Shown: positions 22,683-35,970 of the stretch, piece after piece
Position numbering within the stretch: the first letter of the stretch is position 1
How the letters are laid out: every line of letters begins with the position of its first letter
From: Channallabes apus
Taxonomy: Eukaryota > Chordata > Actinopteri > Siluriformes > Clariidae
Assembly (NCBI GenBank): GCA_030522415.1
Contig: CM060121.1
Location: 21,436,642-21,500,641, forward strand
Length of the DNA stretch: 64,000 nucleotides
Reading direction: 5' to 3'
Notes under the pieces: model-generated
Seen by the model: only the letters and a program-made list of their open reading frames with translations
Told to the model about the DNA's origin: nothing
Database searches by the model: none
Program-made: the position numbers and the translations under genes

Positions 22683-24739
22683 CTCACATAATTCTTTATT
22701 TTTTTGCATGAATAAATTATGTTGTACTTGCATGAAATTCAACAACTTAACATGTACTAGATTCAGTCATATTGAGAGAAACCAAAGAGATCGTGTCAAA
22801 ACCGGAAATAGCAAAACCGGAAATATCGCGAGAAGACATGGAGAGAAGAGAACAGTTTGTTGAGAAGAGAAGCGTTTGGCGGTCGTGTGGAAAAGGTAAG
22901 CAGGAATTAATTCCCTTTAAAAAAAAATAGAAACGAAATACTGAACATAAATGTCACCTGCTGTTTAGCGATGTTTAGTCACGTTATTTTAGTTTAAGCT
23001 ATTTCTTGTATTTTTAATCACACTTGTATTTTTAATCAACACCGACGGTTATATGCGCGTGCTTAATCTGCGGTTCGGTTCTCGTTTCGGTCTGTTCTCA
23101 CAAGTTGTGAAGCGAGAGGAACAAAGTATAAATATTCTTAATTTGCTAAATTAAGTATCATGAATTTTAATTGAATATCTATCTCTGTATTTTTTCACAG
23201 CAGTTTGTGACTGAAAAGTGTCCTGTCTGCATCTGACTTCAAGAGTTGTCTGACCAACCGTATCTAACGGTCATATTTAAAAGTCATAACGTACAGTTAA
23301 AGTACAAAACGTTTCTGTTGGTGTTTAATTATTTTTTTCCTATGATTAATAGTTATTTGTGGTGTTTTATGTTTGGTACATCTTTTCAAATTGAGATCTC
23401 ATTTGTAAGTTGCTGCTTGTGTAAAACAGAGTTTTTATTAAATATAAAATATAAAATCTCCGTTTTATCCCGTTTGTCTTATGCTTCCTTCCTTCACAGA
23501 ATTTTTTTTTTATTAAAATTACATTAAATTGAATAATGTAAGCACTAAGAAATTGTTAGACTTTTCAATGATAATGGAGTATCATAGACATACTTAAATT
23601 ACATTGCAATTGCACAATCAATTGCTATTACAGTAAATTATAAAGATTATGTTAAGTCAACATGATTCTTTCACACAAGTTTAACATGAATGAAATACTT
23701 TGGTTTAGCAGGCAAAATTTGTGTAATTTGGCCACATTTTGATCATGTGGGACCGATGTACACATTAAAATCAAGTAAATTCAAAGGATATTTTTTCAGT
23801 GTGTGATAGCAATACTTTCGTTAGTCAAATATGATAACTGACTATGAGTTAGTTCTTTAGTGTAATTCAACACTCGATCAATTAACTGAACACAGTATTT
23901 AAATATTCATTAATAATTAAATAGTAATAATCATTTACAGTGAACTATATTTTTAGTACGTTTCTTGTATATACATATAAACACTGAGAGTTAGCAAAAT
24001 AATTAAATATTGTTTTATAACTGACAATGCAATTTTTTTATATTATCTACGGTATATATACACGCACGAACGCACACATGCACAATTATGCTATGCCTAT
24101 ATGCAAAGGTTTATTGAAGACATAAGCTTAAAGACAGTAAATATCTAAGCTGTTTGGACAGGCACTGTGAATAACCAGAACTAGGACAGAAAAAAAGGCT
24201 TGATTCATATTACGCATGTCGTAAAGAAATATGATAACGAGAAAGATAACGATTAGTTGCAAAATCATTTTAAAAACAAATGCAAACTTATTATTTAGGC
24301 AATTAGAACATTATTAGAATGCGTCCTGAAAAAACATACAGTGCATAAACATTGCATCTTTAATCTCGTCATCGTTCCCGACGTGCATGAAAAAAAAAAA
24401 AAGAAGTGTATATCGCATACTCAATGTGTATTGCATATAGCGTTCATAATACACGTTACGGGTTTCTGCACATTTTACTTCATTGTTAAGTTCTGGAGGT
24501 CAGTGAGATGCAATTACATATTAAAAAAGGCAGGAGTATTATAACAGGTGTTAATGTGTTTCTCGTGTAGTAGCTGAATTGCTGTGACAGTTACTTAATG
24601 AAACTAGCACTTTTAATCTGTTCTGTGATTGTTTTATTCATTGTGATTTTATTGTTCATTATCTGTTATCTCAACTCAGTAAGATCAATTATTTTGTCTT
24701 TAGGTTAGTTTGCTGTTGTCAGTGTGTATGTTTTTGATG
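22682..24739. other. Intergenic DNA, no gene recognised
   Basis: Around 22780-22897 the sequence contains a twice-used 'aaaaccggaaata' phrase and a donor-like 'aaaaggtaagcagg', which could be an exon end, but no protein or partner exon is recognised. A transposon-end-like phrase, 'tattttttcagtgtgtg', lies at about 23790-23806 without a visible partner. A (CA)-rich short run lies near 24060. Confidence 0.35.
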
Positions 24740-24905
24740 ACAAGCGCATAGCGAAGGCCTTGAACTTGGGAAGTTTGTTTAAGGAGGGATTGCGTCTATC
24801 GTTGCCTCCTGAATAAGCCCTTCAGGGAGGGCTAGTCTCGTCGCTTTAAACTTGGCCTTGACCTTGAAGGCCCTGCCTGATCTGTAAAAGTCGAGCTTGT
24901 GTGTG
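24740..24905. promoter_or_regulatory. Candidate cis-regulatory block upstream of hoxb13a
   Basis: A non-repetitive, comparatively GC-rich block lies about 0.9 kb before the hoxb13a start. It includes 'ttggccttgaccttgaaggc', containing TGACCTTGA (an extended orphan-nuclear-receptor half-site, reverse of TCAAGGTCA). Conservation cannot be judged from one sequence. Confidence 0.3.
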
Positions 24906-25599
24906 TGTGTTTTGTGGGATGGAGGGAGTCGAGGGATGAGGAAAGGGGGAGGGGGCATGGGGGTCCTGCTCGTCTCTTTTAAAATATTCAAAGCGCCAAT
25001 TACTGCTCATAGAAAATCTGTTGCACAACATGGTTCGTCTAAAAATAATAATCCTATTTTGGGGTTTATTATTTTGTCAAATCAGCTTCACAGAAATAAT
25101 TAAAGATCTAGAAGCAGATTTACTGAGCAGGTCAGAAGCGATAGTGGCAACAAAAATTGTCTATGTGGTACGAACCATTGTAAGAGCATATTTTGTTTTA
25201 TTATTAGGAGTATTTATGCTGACTCGACAGTTGCGAGGTAAATTGATATAAATGTATAAACTGTTCTCTCTATATTCACATTACATTTTTAGCGTTTAAT
25301 GGGCATTTAGGAAATAGATGTTGTTGCGAAACAAAATATATTTTATGATACGACAAGAGTAATTTTTATCCATATTTATAACAATGTAAACGAAATTCAA
25401 ACGATCATTTAGGCGACCTTGTTTTTGAAAATGACACCATCCATGCAAATGTGACATTACAATATTAAGCCTATACGTTTAAATACAAATATTTCCCTTT
25501 ATAGATTACTAAATATCCATAATTTCACTTTCACTGGATGCGAGATATATTGCCCACTTTGTAAAGATAGCATAAGGCGACAAAAGAAATCTGTTGTTT

Positions 25600-25768
25600 T
25601 TTTGTCACGACTGGTTGTAAATCACGTGACATGTCTATCGTCCAATGAATGCGCGCCAATCCTGACTTTACTTCATTGCGTCAATGCAGCTACGGCGATG
25701 TAACCGTGTGTCCTGCTCTGGAATAAGGTCTTTGCCCGATAATTCTCCGTCCGAATGGTAAGCGTGCT
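25600..25768 (+). promoter_or_regulatory. Probable proximal promoter and 5' leader of hoxb13a
   Basis: A perfect E-box, CACGTG, at 25623-25628 is followed by two CCAAT boxes at 25642-25646 and 25656-25660, 14 bases apart and about 110-125 bases before the start codon. No clear TATA box is seen at a suitable distance. Promoter role is inferred from motif clustering. Confidence 0.45.

Positions 25769-25772
<4 letters not shown>
25755..25772 (+). other. Short upstream ORF overlapping the hoxb13a start
   Basis: ATG at 25755 opens a 5-codon frame (M-V-S-V-L) whose TGA at 25770-25772 overlaps the main ATG at 25769 (ATGA). The same bases, ATGGTAAGC, also look like a splice donor, so an alternative first exon is another reading. 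Confidence 0.6.
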
Positions 25773-26961
<1,189 letters not shown>

Positions 26962-27079
26962 TGGGCATTTGAGCAACAAGACATTTCTTTTTATCTGTGA
27001 CTCAGATTAAAGAAAAATTCCTACTGACATTAACTGGGATTGTTTGTGCTCTCTTGTCTGCGTATTGACATCGCGAACT

Positions 27080-27085
27080 AATAAA
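27080..27085 (+). other. Possible hoxb13a polyadenylation signal
   Basis: AATAAA 119 bases after the stop codon. Further AATAAA hexamers lie at 27631-27636 and 27680-27685, so a longer 3' UTR is also possible. Confidence 0.4.
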
Positions 27086-27719
27086 AGTATTAGGTTCATT
27101 TAGTATAGAAAATACATAAAAAGACTATATTCCTGTAAAATTGTCTGCCAAAATATGCCGCCGTGGGATTTTACATATTCAAGATAAATGTTAGAATGTT
27201 AAGCATGTCGATGTTGTTACTGCAATAGAAAAATAGCTTGTTAAACTATATACCTATCAATATTCTTTCTAACACACATATGGCATATATTAAATGTATA
27301 TGTATATATTACAATACGAAAATCACGTTAATCCTTTAAAATTATTTACTGTTTAATTAAATGTAATTTGTAAATTGTGCTAGTGGATACGACAGGAGTT
27401 GTCCTGTAAATGTCCCATTAACATTAATCTTAATTTCAAATAAATTACAATCTTGCTAGGTGTCTAAACAGTCTTGTCAAGCTGTTACCCTGCAACAAGT
27501 TTATGATCACTTCTGTGCTATCTATTTGTTGTCAGCATTTTTGACAAACCTAGACACGGGACTTTTTGTTCTTTTTGATACACCATAGTGTAAATATGGT
27601 AAATCATATTTACAATTTATGTGGACCAACAATAAAAAAATTAAAACTTGTGTGAACGTATCATGCTTTGCAATGCGTAAATAAAAGACGATAAAAACTG
27701 ATAGTAATCAAGAGTTTTT

Positions 27720-27970
27720 CCTTATTTTGCTGGGGGTGGGGAACGAGTTTTGATGTTGGCAGAAAGGGGAAGTATAGAGAGCGACTTCTAGACAGAGCAA
27801 TTTAATAAGCTCTTAACCTTGACCTTGGAAATCACGTGTACTTAAGACAAGTGTTTATTTTCATTTCATGAAATAACTAAATCTACCACAAATACAACTC
27901 GCGTATAGCTTAAGTTATGATCGCCCTTTGACCTCAAGGCTGCTTTTGTTAAAATTAATTTTAATTTGTC
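27720..27970. promoter_or_regulatory. Candidate cis-regulatory block downstream of hoxb13a
   Basis: A non-repetitive block contains 'cttaaccttgaccttggaaa' and 'ccctttgacctcaagg', both with TGACCT half-sites, and an E-box CACGTG at about 27833. Function is a guess from motif content and position. Confidence 0.25.
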
Positions 27971-28216
27971 TTGTCCGTGGATGTTGTAGGCTGTGGCATT
28001 TATAATCACACCAGGCGTTTTATTTGTATATAGTAGCCTACTTGTAGATCTTCCTGGACTAAAAAAAAAGTAAATGTCTTTCTTCTGTTTACCGCATGCA
28101 GGTAATAATGTTTCGTTTCAGTTTAATTTACATTTTTAACCACTGTTCATGTCTATACTGTTTAACTGCATAACAATGGATCCAGCATGGATACTCTATG
28201 AATAATCAATAGAGTC

Positions 28217-28947
28217 ATGACTCACCGATTTTGCACACCATTGGCTTAGTGGTATACGTTACTGGTGACATCTTCACCTTTCGTAACCCAATTTAAACCC
28301 GTTCCGTGTGCTTTTATTTGCTCTGCCTTCACTGTGCACAAGTTCTACAGAGAACTTGTTACAAAGATTTATAGACGAGGGCAACAAAATATTTTACGCC
28401 GCTTTCTTTTATTTAATCCTCATTGCACGGTCTGTCGATAACGTAAAGTAAAGCCATATTAAATCATTTCATACAGCTTTTAAACAATTACAATGACAAT
28501 TTCTGGTTACTAATATTCTTTTTGCTCAATTGGCTTAGTGGTGCGTTCCCGGTAACATCATCATCTTTGCGTCACCCTATTTTAATCACACTTTCGTGTG
28601 TTTTTTATATGTATTCATCGTGCACACGTTACACACAGAAATTTTTACAAAGAGTGTAAAAATTTGTAACAGTTTATTTCCGTGAATCTTAACCAGAAAT
28701 TGTAATTATTGTTTCCAAGCGGCAAGAACTGTTAATATTGCTTACTTTAAGTTATCGACAGACTGCGCAGACTGTGAGGATTAAATAAAAGAAAACTTTT
28801 CTAAATGTTTTTGTAGCACTCTTCTATACATTTTACAAATAAGTAAATAGTACATTAATAACGATGAATGAATACATTCCGTTACTTACCGTTCCCGCAT
28901 CAGAAAATAATTAAACGTATACCATTAACAATCCAACGAGTCATAGG
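28217..28947. mobile_element. Unclassified foldback/MITE-like element 3' of hoxb13a
   Basis: The outer ends are inverted: 'tgactcaccg' with 'ggtatacgtta' on the left, 'aaacgtatacc' with 'acgagtca' on the right. Inside, arms at about 28405-28511 and 28688-28798 are inverted repeats ('cttttatttaatcctca' against 'tgaggattaaataaaag'), while about 28240-28400 is directly repeated at 28529-28670. No coding sequence. The family is not recognised and the target duplication is unclear. Confidence 0.6.
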
Positions 28948-29865
28948 TAAGTATTTTTGTTATTATTTTTGTTATTATAAATTTCAATAATTTTTTATTT
29001 CCTGTCACACTTCATTTAGAATCAGTGTATGTATTAATTATCGATTACATAGACATTCGTTAAATCTGAAAATAATGCATATTTGTGGTCGTTATTAGCT
29101 TGTGACACTAAAGTTGACCTACTTCTATCCATGGCCAGAATACAGACTACAGAATGCGATACAAAATATTCAAATCCTTTTGTCTCGGTCTAGTTAACAC
29201 TGAACTTGACAAATCATTTTTGACAATTGTGTTTCTCTGTTGTATTTACACCTGGATTTACATGTCCTTTATAATATTTAGATATCACAGAAATAAGTGG
29301 GATACATTGAAGTTATATTTCTATCAACTCTCGATGCTTCTAAGGTCGATCAAATAAGTGAATGCATCAACGACTCTTTTCAGTTGATAATTAACCAAGG
29401 GTGAGGTTCCTGATAACGATGAATCTTAGCAAATAACAAAGCGAGCGTTTCCCGAAAGCCTTCGGTATCAGATATTTAACGAGGTTGTACATAGTTTTGT
29501 TGGCTCCGCCCAGTCCAAGTCTGGGGCAAGCTGCTTGAGTCATCAGTTAAACTTTCTATTCACAATACGCAAGTACATTTAATAGATGACTAAATTACTT
29601 AAACAGCAAAAAGAGACGCAAATACATGCATTTAGCAAAGCGATGACGTACACTACAGAAATGACGTTGAATCAATATTTTGAGTTTACATAAAATGTAC
29701 ATTTTCTTATTAAAACGTGTCACATACGCTCACATACACATCTAACCTTGCGCACGGTTTTGTATAGAAATTGGCGGCCTCTGTCTTTTTAAGGGAAGAA
29801 CTGCAAAACAGCTCCGAATAACGAGGTACTGTTTAAAAACAAACGACTCGGCTCAGGTTATTCAT
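28948..29865. other. Interval without a recognised gene
   Basis: AT-rich sequence with small random open frames. Nothing could be assigned. Confidence 0.4.
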
Positions 29866-30068
29866 TTACATTTAGGCATTTGGCAGACGCTCTTATCCAG
29901 AGCGACTTACATTTTTATCTCATTATACCGTACATCTGAGCAGTTGAGGGTTAAGGGCCTTGCTCGAGGGCCCAACAGTGGCAACTTGGTGGTTGTGGGG
30001 TTTGAACCTGGGATCTTCCGAGCCGTAATCCAATGCCTTAACCACTGAGCTACCCCTGGCCCCAGGGG
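29866..30068 (-). mobile_element. tRNA-derived SINE (minus strand)
   Basis: The most complete minus-strand copy of the 5837-6033 family, with A and B boxes kept. It is flanked by 'ttattcat' (29858-29865) and 'tattcat' (30069-30075). Confidence 0.9.
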
Positions 30069-30836
30069 TATTCATGAAGGTTTGTTAACTAGCAGTTAGT
30101 GGTTAGTAGCAATTTTATAGCCTACCAAATGTTCTTGGAGGTTAAAATACGATTAAATTAATTACATACATCAAAAAGGCTTAAAACACCCTGCAACAAT
30201 GTATCAACACTGCAAAATTATATATATATAGTAAGTTAAGTTAAGAAGACGTTTCTTCATAAACGAAGGACCTTTTGAGTTCTACGTGCAATTCCTGACA
30301 TAATCATTGCGTCTGGCTCGAATGACCTTACACCAGGGTCAAGATGTGAATAGGATTGAAATTAGCGGCAAACATGGACGAACGACTTTAATGTTTTACA
30401 GATGCCGACCCTATATTTAATATTAAATTGAGTAATTAATTGTATCTCTGTCCCTAAGTTATGAAGAGACACATAGGCCCTGCCTGAAAGGAACGTTTCA
30501 ACTATAACGATTTATACGTTTATTTTAATCTGATTTAAACTAATCGTCCACTTTGGAAGTGACCTCGCCGATGTCCCTCTAGCGAACTTTTGTTGAACAT
30601 TTGAAATTCCAACTGCTAAAATGAACATACTTTGCTTTAGTTGGCTATATTTAAATTCACGCTGAAACATATTACGGAATTGTCGTTTTAGGGTAATATA
30701 AAACATTTCCTATAAAAGTTTCAGCGATTTACTGTAAGCAGAATGATCAGTTGATTACTTTACGTTTGCGGTAAATGATTGCAAAGTTTATCATGTTTAA
30801 GGTAAACTACTATATATATTCTTTTCTTTTTTTTTG

Positions 30837-30946
30837 TGTCATGCTGTCTTGTCATTTGTATTTTTTGTTCTGGAAGCTCCGTCACTAAAACAAATTCCTT
30901 GTACGCGCAAGCGTACTTGGCAATAAAACTCTTTCTGATTCTGATA
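30837..30946 (+). mobile_element. LINE 3' tail fragment
   Basis: 'caaattccttgtacgcgcaa' followed by 'ggcaataaaactctttctga' and 'ttctgat' is a typical fish LINE 3' terminus. Only about 110 bases are present. Confidence 0.6.
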
Positions 30947-31199
30947 TATATTAAATCGTGTGACTAAGAACAATACAGTAAACATGGTTCTTTGGCTGGA
31001 TACAACTAAACAAAGCTCAACAATAAACTCAAAAACGTAACAGTTACAGCTTGGCGGTTGTGAAATAGAATACACAATTTTCTGATCTGTAGGTCAAAAC
31101 CTTAAACAACAAGCCACCGCAACTACTTTTCAATTAGGGTATGAAACACCCATATATTTAATCACAGTAGACACAACATGAATGCAGCTTACTGTTAAA

Positions 31200-31640
31200 A
31201 AGAGTGTCAGATACCAGGGATTCAGTCAAGCGCTCTAGATCTTTTTATTGGTTGGCACTGCTGATCAGCAGCGCCGAGCACATCATTGTCAAGTTCATGT
31301 CTAACACCATCCCCTCCCCCATGTACGCTTACCCTAAACCCCCTCCACGTATTACCCTTTGCTTGAGCCTCGCCTGCCTGTCCGACTGGCTTTTGTTACG
31401 GACTTTGCAGTTGAACTTGAGACATCTTGTAAAAGTAGTCTAGCCCCTGTCTGGACAGAAGTGGCCAGCAGGATCAAGCAACGTACATAGGAAGAGAAGA
31501 AAATTTTTACATGGAAGGCCCCCAACGACGCGTATAGAGAAAAGTCTGCCCATAGCCAGAGCTGACCATAACGACACAAGAATGTGGTTCCTTGGCAGTT
31601 GTGAACCTGGGACACGGCAGAGTTTGTAGCATTACTTAAA
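31200..31640. other. GC-richer unique block in the gene-poor 3' region
   Basis: This stretch is visibly richer in G and C than its surroundings and has no repeat partner in the window. Open frames on both strands (31204-31443 plus, 31352-31615 minus) resemble no known protein. It could be a non-coding RNA exon, a regulatory element or an old repeat. Confidence 0.3.
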
Positions 31641-32141
31641 ATGCAATTATGAGGTTTTGAGATTTACTTAAAATATCATATACGTCCTTCATTAAAGTTT
31701 GCAGTTTTACATTACTTATTATCGTTAAACCAGTTTGAAACATTTTTGATATAGACAGAACAAAACGTGTGCAATAAAAATCGACATAAACCTGTTTATA
31801 TGTTAGCGTAAAAAATAAGTTATGTAGCTTAATATATTTAGCAAATTGCACGTGTGCCCACTTTATCACTTGTACAAATTCGTTGAGATACGCTGATGAC
31901 GTAATCTTTAACGCTTTAATTCAGAAACTTATTGTTTCTTTTGCGCTGGTGCCAGTGGGGAGCCATTTAAAAGCACACGGCGGTGTGTGCATTCGGTCAA
32001 TTATTCTTTAAAGCATTTAAAATATATAGTCTTGGAATCGAATTAACCTATTGATTAAATCAAACGATCGCTTGCCGAACGTAGAACGTTTTTCTGTTTG
32101 TCTAACATCACCCTCCTATTCTCCTACTCCTACTAGTAGGC

Positions 32142-32175
<34 letters not shown>
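32142..32175. repeat. (AAT)n microsatellite
   Basis: About 11 AAT units. Confidence 0.9.
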
Positions 32176-32511
32176 GTGTTCATATGGTCAGTGCATTGTA
32201 TATCTAATTTAAACTACATCGACAACTCATGCAATTCATGACCATGGAGTCCTGTAATGATAGCTGTAATTAGACAAATATTAAACAAGAGTTCTTGGAG
32301 GAGAATAACCTGGAATAGACAATTTTACTGGGCGTTACAAATAGGTTGACTATATAAAATTGACTTGTTTTTTAATTTTATAAAATTTAATTTTTAGTTT
32401 TTTTTATTATAATTTCTCGTTTTAAGTAAACTTAGTAATGATAATGGCTGTAAATCTGTGTAACAAGCTGTGTAACGTTGTTATAATCTCCTTGAAACAT
32501 GCCTTCGGCAG

Positions 32512-32545
32512 TACACACACACAAACACACACGCAAACACGCACG

Positions 32546-32580
<35 letters not shown>
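32512..32580. repeat. (CA)n compound microsatellite
   Basis: CA units interrupted by CAAA and CG steps, then a pure run of about 17 CA. Confidence 0.95.
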
Positions 32581-32581
<1 letters not shown>

Positions 32582-33451
32582 GCCTCCAGACGTGACCCAG
32601 TAAACTTTCTGTGCTCAAAACTTCTTTCTTCACTCTTGTCTTTATTGAAAATTTACATCGATGCGCATTTAAGGTTAGGAATGACGTAATTTGACACAAA
32701 CCACTGTGACTAACATTCAGATCGGGAAATGTATGGACATTTATTTTTGTGACTGTTCAATAATATTTAATGCTCATATATACATGAAATTGGTTTGTGA
32801 AAACCTAAATATACTGTGATTGCTTTTACCAGATTTCAGCAAATGACTCGGGGGTCCTGTAGGCATGCTGAGCCAGTTTGTAAATTATTTCCTGTAATGC
32901 AAATTTATGCAGGTTAGTGCTACTTCATTCTTTAATGTCAAGGAAATATGCAACAATATATAATTTTTTTAATTGCATGCATTGGACAAAGCATGCATGC
33001 GACCTCGCCCATACTACTCTATAATGGCTTCTCATTACTTGCGCGGAATTGCAATGGACATACATTTGAACATAATGCATTGTAACAACTATCTCCATTT
33101 CATTTAAGAGACAGTTTATACGTTTTTACCATATCATATTTAGTTTTTTATACATCTATGAAAGAAAATAATGTTTTTATGTAAATTCTGTTTCATGACA
33201 GTCACATTGTACTGTATATGGCAACGTGTGTACAATAAAATGTTGAATATGGAATTGAATTCGAATGGTCTGAAAACTTTTCACATGCTAGTGGGAAAAA
33301 GACATTCAATGTTGTACACTATTAACTTCAGGAAAGTGTAATAAAATTTTAACAGGAGCAAAAAAAAAATGAGTGGGACACAACTGGCTTTTAACAGTTC
33401 ACAATCATGCAACCTGTGGGTAAAAGAATGGTGTTAGCAATAAATATAAAT
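32581..33451. other. Interval without a recognised gene
   Basis: No supported gene or classified repeat. AT-rich. Confidence 0.45.
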
Positions 33452-34179
33452 ATGAGGCGCCGTATAGGGCTTAAATCAAACTTCACTCATGCACACACAT
33501 ATGAAACACTCACACATACATATATACTACTAACTGCTCACACAACTACATATGAAATGCGCACTCACACACACATATATACTACTAACTGCTCACACAA
33601 CTACATATGAAATGCGCACTCACACACACATATATACTACTAACTGCTCACACAACTACATATGAAATGCGCACTCACACACATACTCTCCGCGCGCGCA
33701 CATACATACATACTTTGCGCACTCACACACATATACATACTCTCCGCGCACTCGCACACACATACATACTCAACGCGCGCACATACATACATACATAGAT
33801 ACATACATACTTTGCGCACTCACACACATATACTCTCCGCGCACGCACATACATATCCCCCATCATTTTAATTTAATTAAGAAGCCCTTAGTATTATATA
33901 GGCTAGTAATCTGTAAAAATAAATACATAAATAATACGTTATATATTTTTAATAGTATCAGTTTTTGTTTCAATAAATATTCTATATTTAATGCCCGGAG
34001 CGTCCAATTTCCACAGCAGCAGCGACAGGTATCCGAGGTGCTTGTGTTACCATGGTAACGCTAGGAGGAAGTGACGTTGCATGGTGTTCTGAATGGTGGA
34101 ATTTTGTAGAGGGAAGTTCCCTTATCAGACATTTCCTGCGCAGGGAGTAGGGTGTAGGGAGCAGTAATTTCAATGTATA

Positions 34180-34608
34180 TGAACTTCATTCTCCCTGATT
34201 AGTAGTAGCGTTTCTTAAATAGACCGTTAATGGACAGTTTAGAAGACAACGAGTGATTTATTTATCACAACAAAAGTGGGTGATATGGAGGGTCGGAACA
34301 ATGTTTGAATTTTCAATTCAGAGTCTCGTGGGATTCCGATGAGTTAGTTATTCCTCGCGAAGGCGAGGAAACACATTTCACAAAACAGTAATTTTCATAT
34401 TAGCCACAGATTCCGTGCTTCAATTTTCTTTTTGCAAAACATCACCTGCGTTTTCTGCCGCTGCAATATTGAGACATTATGTGGACAGTTCTAAATAAGC
34501 CTTGTGATTGAGCAGTGACGATCATTATACAGTCCTACTCCGTCTTCTAAACTGTCCAACAGCAGGCTGTTTACAAACCAGTACTACCATTCAGGGAGAA
34601 TGAAGCGA
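34180..34608. mobile_element. Nested inverted-repeat element (MITE-like)
   Basis: The left arm 34181-34246 ('acttcattctccctga' ... 'gacagtttagaagac') is inverse to the right arm 34541-34607 ('gtcttctaaactgtc' ... 'cagggagaatgaag'). About 290 bases lie between. No coding content. Superfamily not determined. Confidence 0.6.
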
Positions 34609-34617
34609 AAAGTCCGT

Positions 34618-34920
34618 CTACAGTGAGAACTTTCCTTTAACAAATAAAATTTTTTTTTTTAAAGCGGATGCTAAAGCATTAACTTTTTCCATTTGGAACT
34701 GTCCAGTGTATTTATCATATTTCTCTGCGTGTATGTCATAGTGCCGTTTAATGTTGTATTCTTTTTGCACAGCCACGGCTTGTGAGCGGATTAAACTTAC
34801 CGGCTTGCCGTTAACCTCACAGAAGAAATACTTCTCTTTCCATTTCTCCTGAAACATCCGCCCTTCCAGATCAATTTTTCTTTTTTTGGACATTTTTTTA
34901 AAATCGTGAGTGCTTGCCAC
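34618..34920 (-). pseudogene. hAT transposase amino-terminal BED-finger fragment
   Basis: The frame reads 'FQEKWKEKYFFCEVNGKPV', 'AVAVQKEYNIKRHYDIHAEK' and 'DKYTGQFQMEKVNALASAL', which resembles the amino end of hAT transposase-derived proteins of the GTF2IRD2-like type. The first zinc-binding cysteine pair is damaged ('SLIRSQAV' where C..C is expected) and the frame stops long before the catalytic domain. A hAT end ('tgacacccctg') lies at 35221-35231, upstream on the minus strand, so this is probably the 5' part of that element. Non-functional fragment. Confidence 0.65.
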
Positions 34921-35231
34921 ACATCTTCAAATAGCCGAAGAAATTAGATTTAGGCGCCAATTTAGAATGCGCATGCGTGTTAGAGGTTTCGGCAGAAGCG
35001 CAAGAGAAGAGCAGTTAAATGATCAATGATAAAATAAAAAAATTAATAAAACCAAACACAATATTGCAGCGAATACCCGGACATAGACTTTATTTAATAC
35101 TACTACTACTACTTATAATGATAATAAAAAATATTTGATATTTAATATTATTGTTCAAATCATCCCGCGGGCCGTACTGGACACCTTAGTGGGCCGTATT
35201 CGGCCCGCGGGCCGTATGTTTGACACCCCTG
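34921..35231 (-). mobile_element. 5' end of a hAT element (minus strand)
   Basis: Read on minus it begins 'caggggtgtcaaacatacgg' then 'cccgcgggccg', a common fish hAT terminus. It leads into the transposase fragment at 34618-34920. The other end is not present, so the element is truncated. Confidence 0.6.
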
Positions 35232-35534
35232 GTCTACACTGAAATGACTTCCGGTTACACTGAGAATCTCATAGATGTATGTGCGTGCGCGGAGAGTATG
35301 TATGTGTGTGTGAGTGCGCATTTCATATGTAGTTGTGTGAGCAGTTAGTAGTATATATGTGTGTGTGAGTGCGCATTTCATATGTAGTTGTGTGAGCAGT
35401 TAGTAGTATATGTGTGTGTGAGTGCGCATTTCATATGTAGTTGTGTGAGCAGTTAGTAGTATATATGTGTGTGTGAGTGTTTCATATGTGTGTGCATGAG
35501 TGAAGTTTGATTTAAGCCCTATACGGCGCCTCAT

Positions 35535-35970
35535 ATATAAACCTCTCGCGTCAGACTGATAATAACAATACAACACAGCAAAAAAAAAAAGTTATAAAGG
35601 TAATATTAGATATTATTATATTAGATGTTCGTTTATTATTTTTATTATGTAATTTGTAGGACAAGAGTTTGTGACCATCATACTCATGCGTGACTCCCCT
35701 AAATTCTAACTGCTAATACCTGTTCCGGCACAAATAATTTTTATTGCCAAGGTTGGAGTGAAAGAACTCAAGTGTTCTTAACTCATTCACACTAAACACC
35801 TGTTGGATGAAGGAATGGTGTCTATTCTTCAAGGCCTCCTAGCCTGACATTCTAAGCTCACTAATGTTCTTATTGCTTGAAAAAACTATGGAAAGCCCCC
35901 ACAGAAGAGTAGAGATTATCAGCAAAAGATAACAATAATAAAATTAAACACGTAATTATTAAGCCAAAAT
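35535..35970. other. Interval without a recognised gene
   Basis: No feature seen beyond a short A run near 35580. Confidence 0.4.

Larger units (their letters stand above)
33452..35534. mobile_element. Transposon with long, internally repeated terminal inverted repeats
   Basis: The left end 'atgaggcgccgtatagggct' and right end 'agccctatacggcgcctcat' are exact inverse copies, and the similarity runs inward for at least about 200 bases. Both arms contain tandem units of about 55 bases ('gaaatgcgcactcacacaca' type). A near-perfect 8-bp duplication, 'atataaat'/'atataaac', lies at 33444-33451 and 35535-35542, suggesting the hAT superfamily. It carries other elements inside (34180-34608 and 34618-35231). 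Confidence 0.75.

Noticed and set aside
34180..35534. A host zinc-finger gene at 34618-34920
   Set aside because: The protein resembles a hAT transposase BED finger with a damaged cysteine pair, and a hAT terminus lies beside it.
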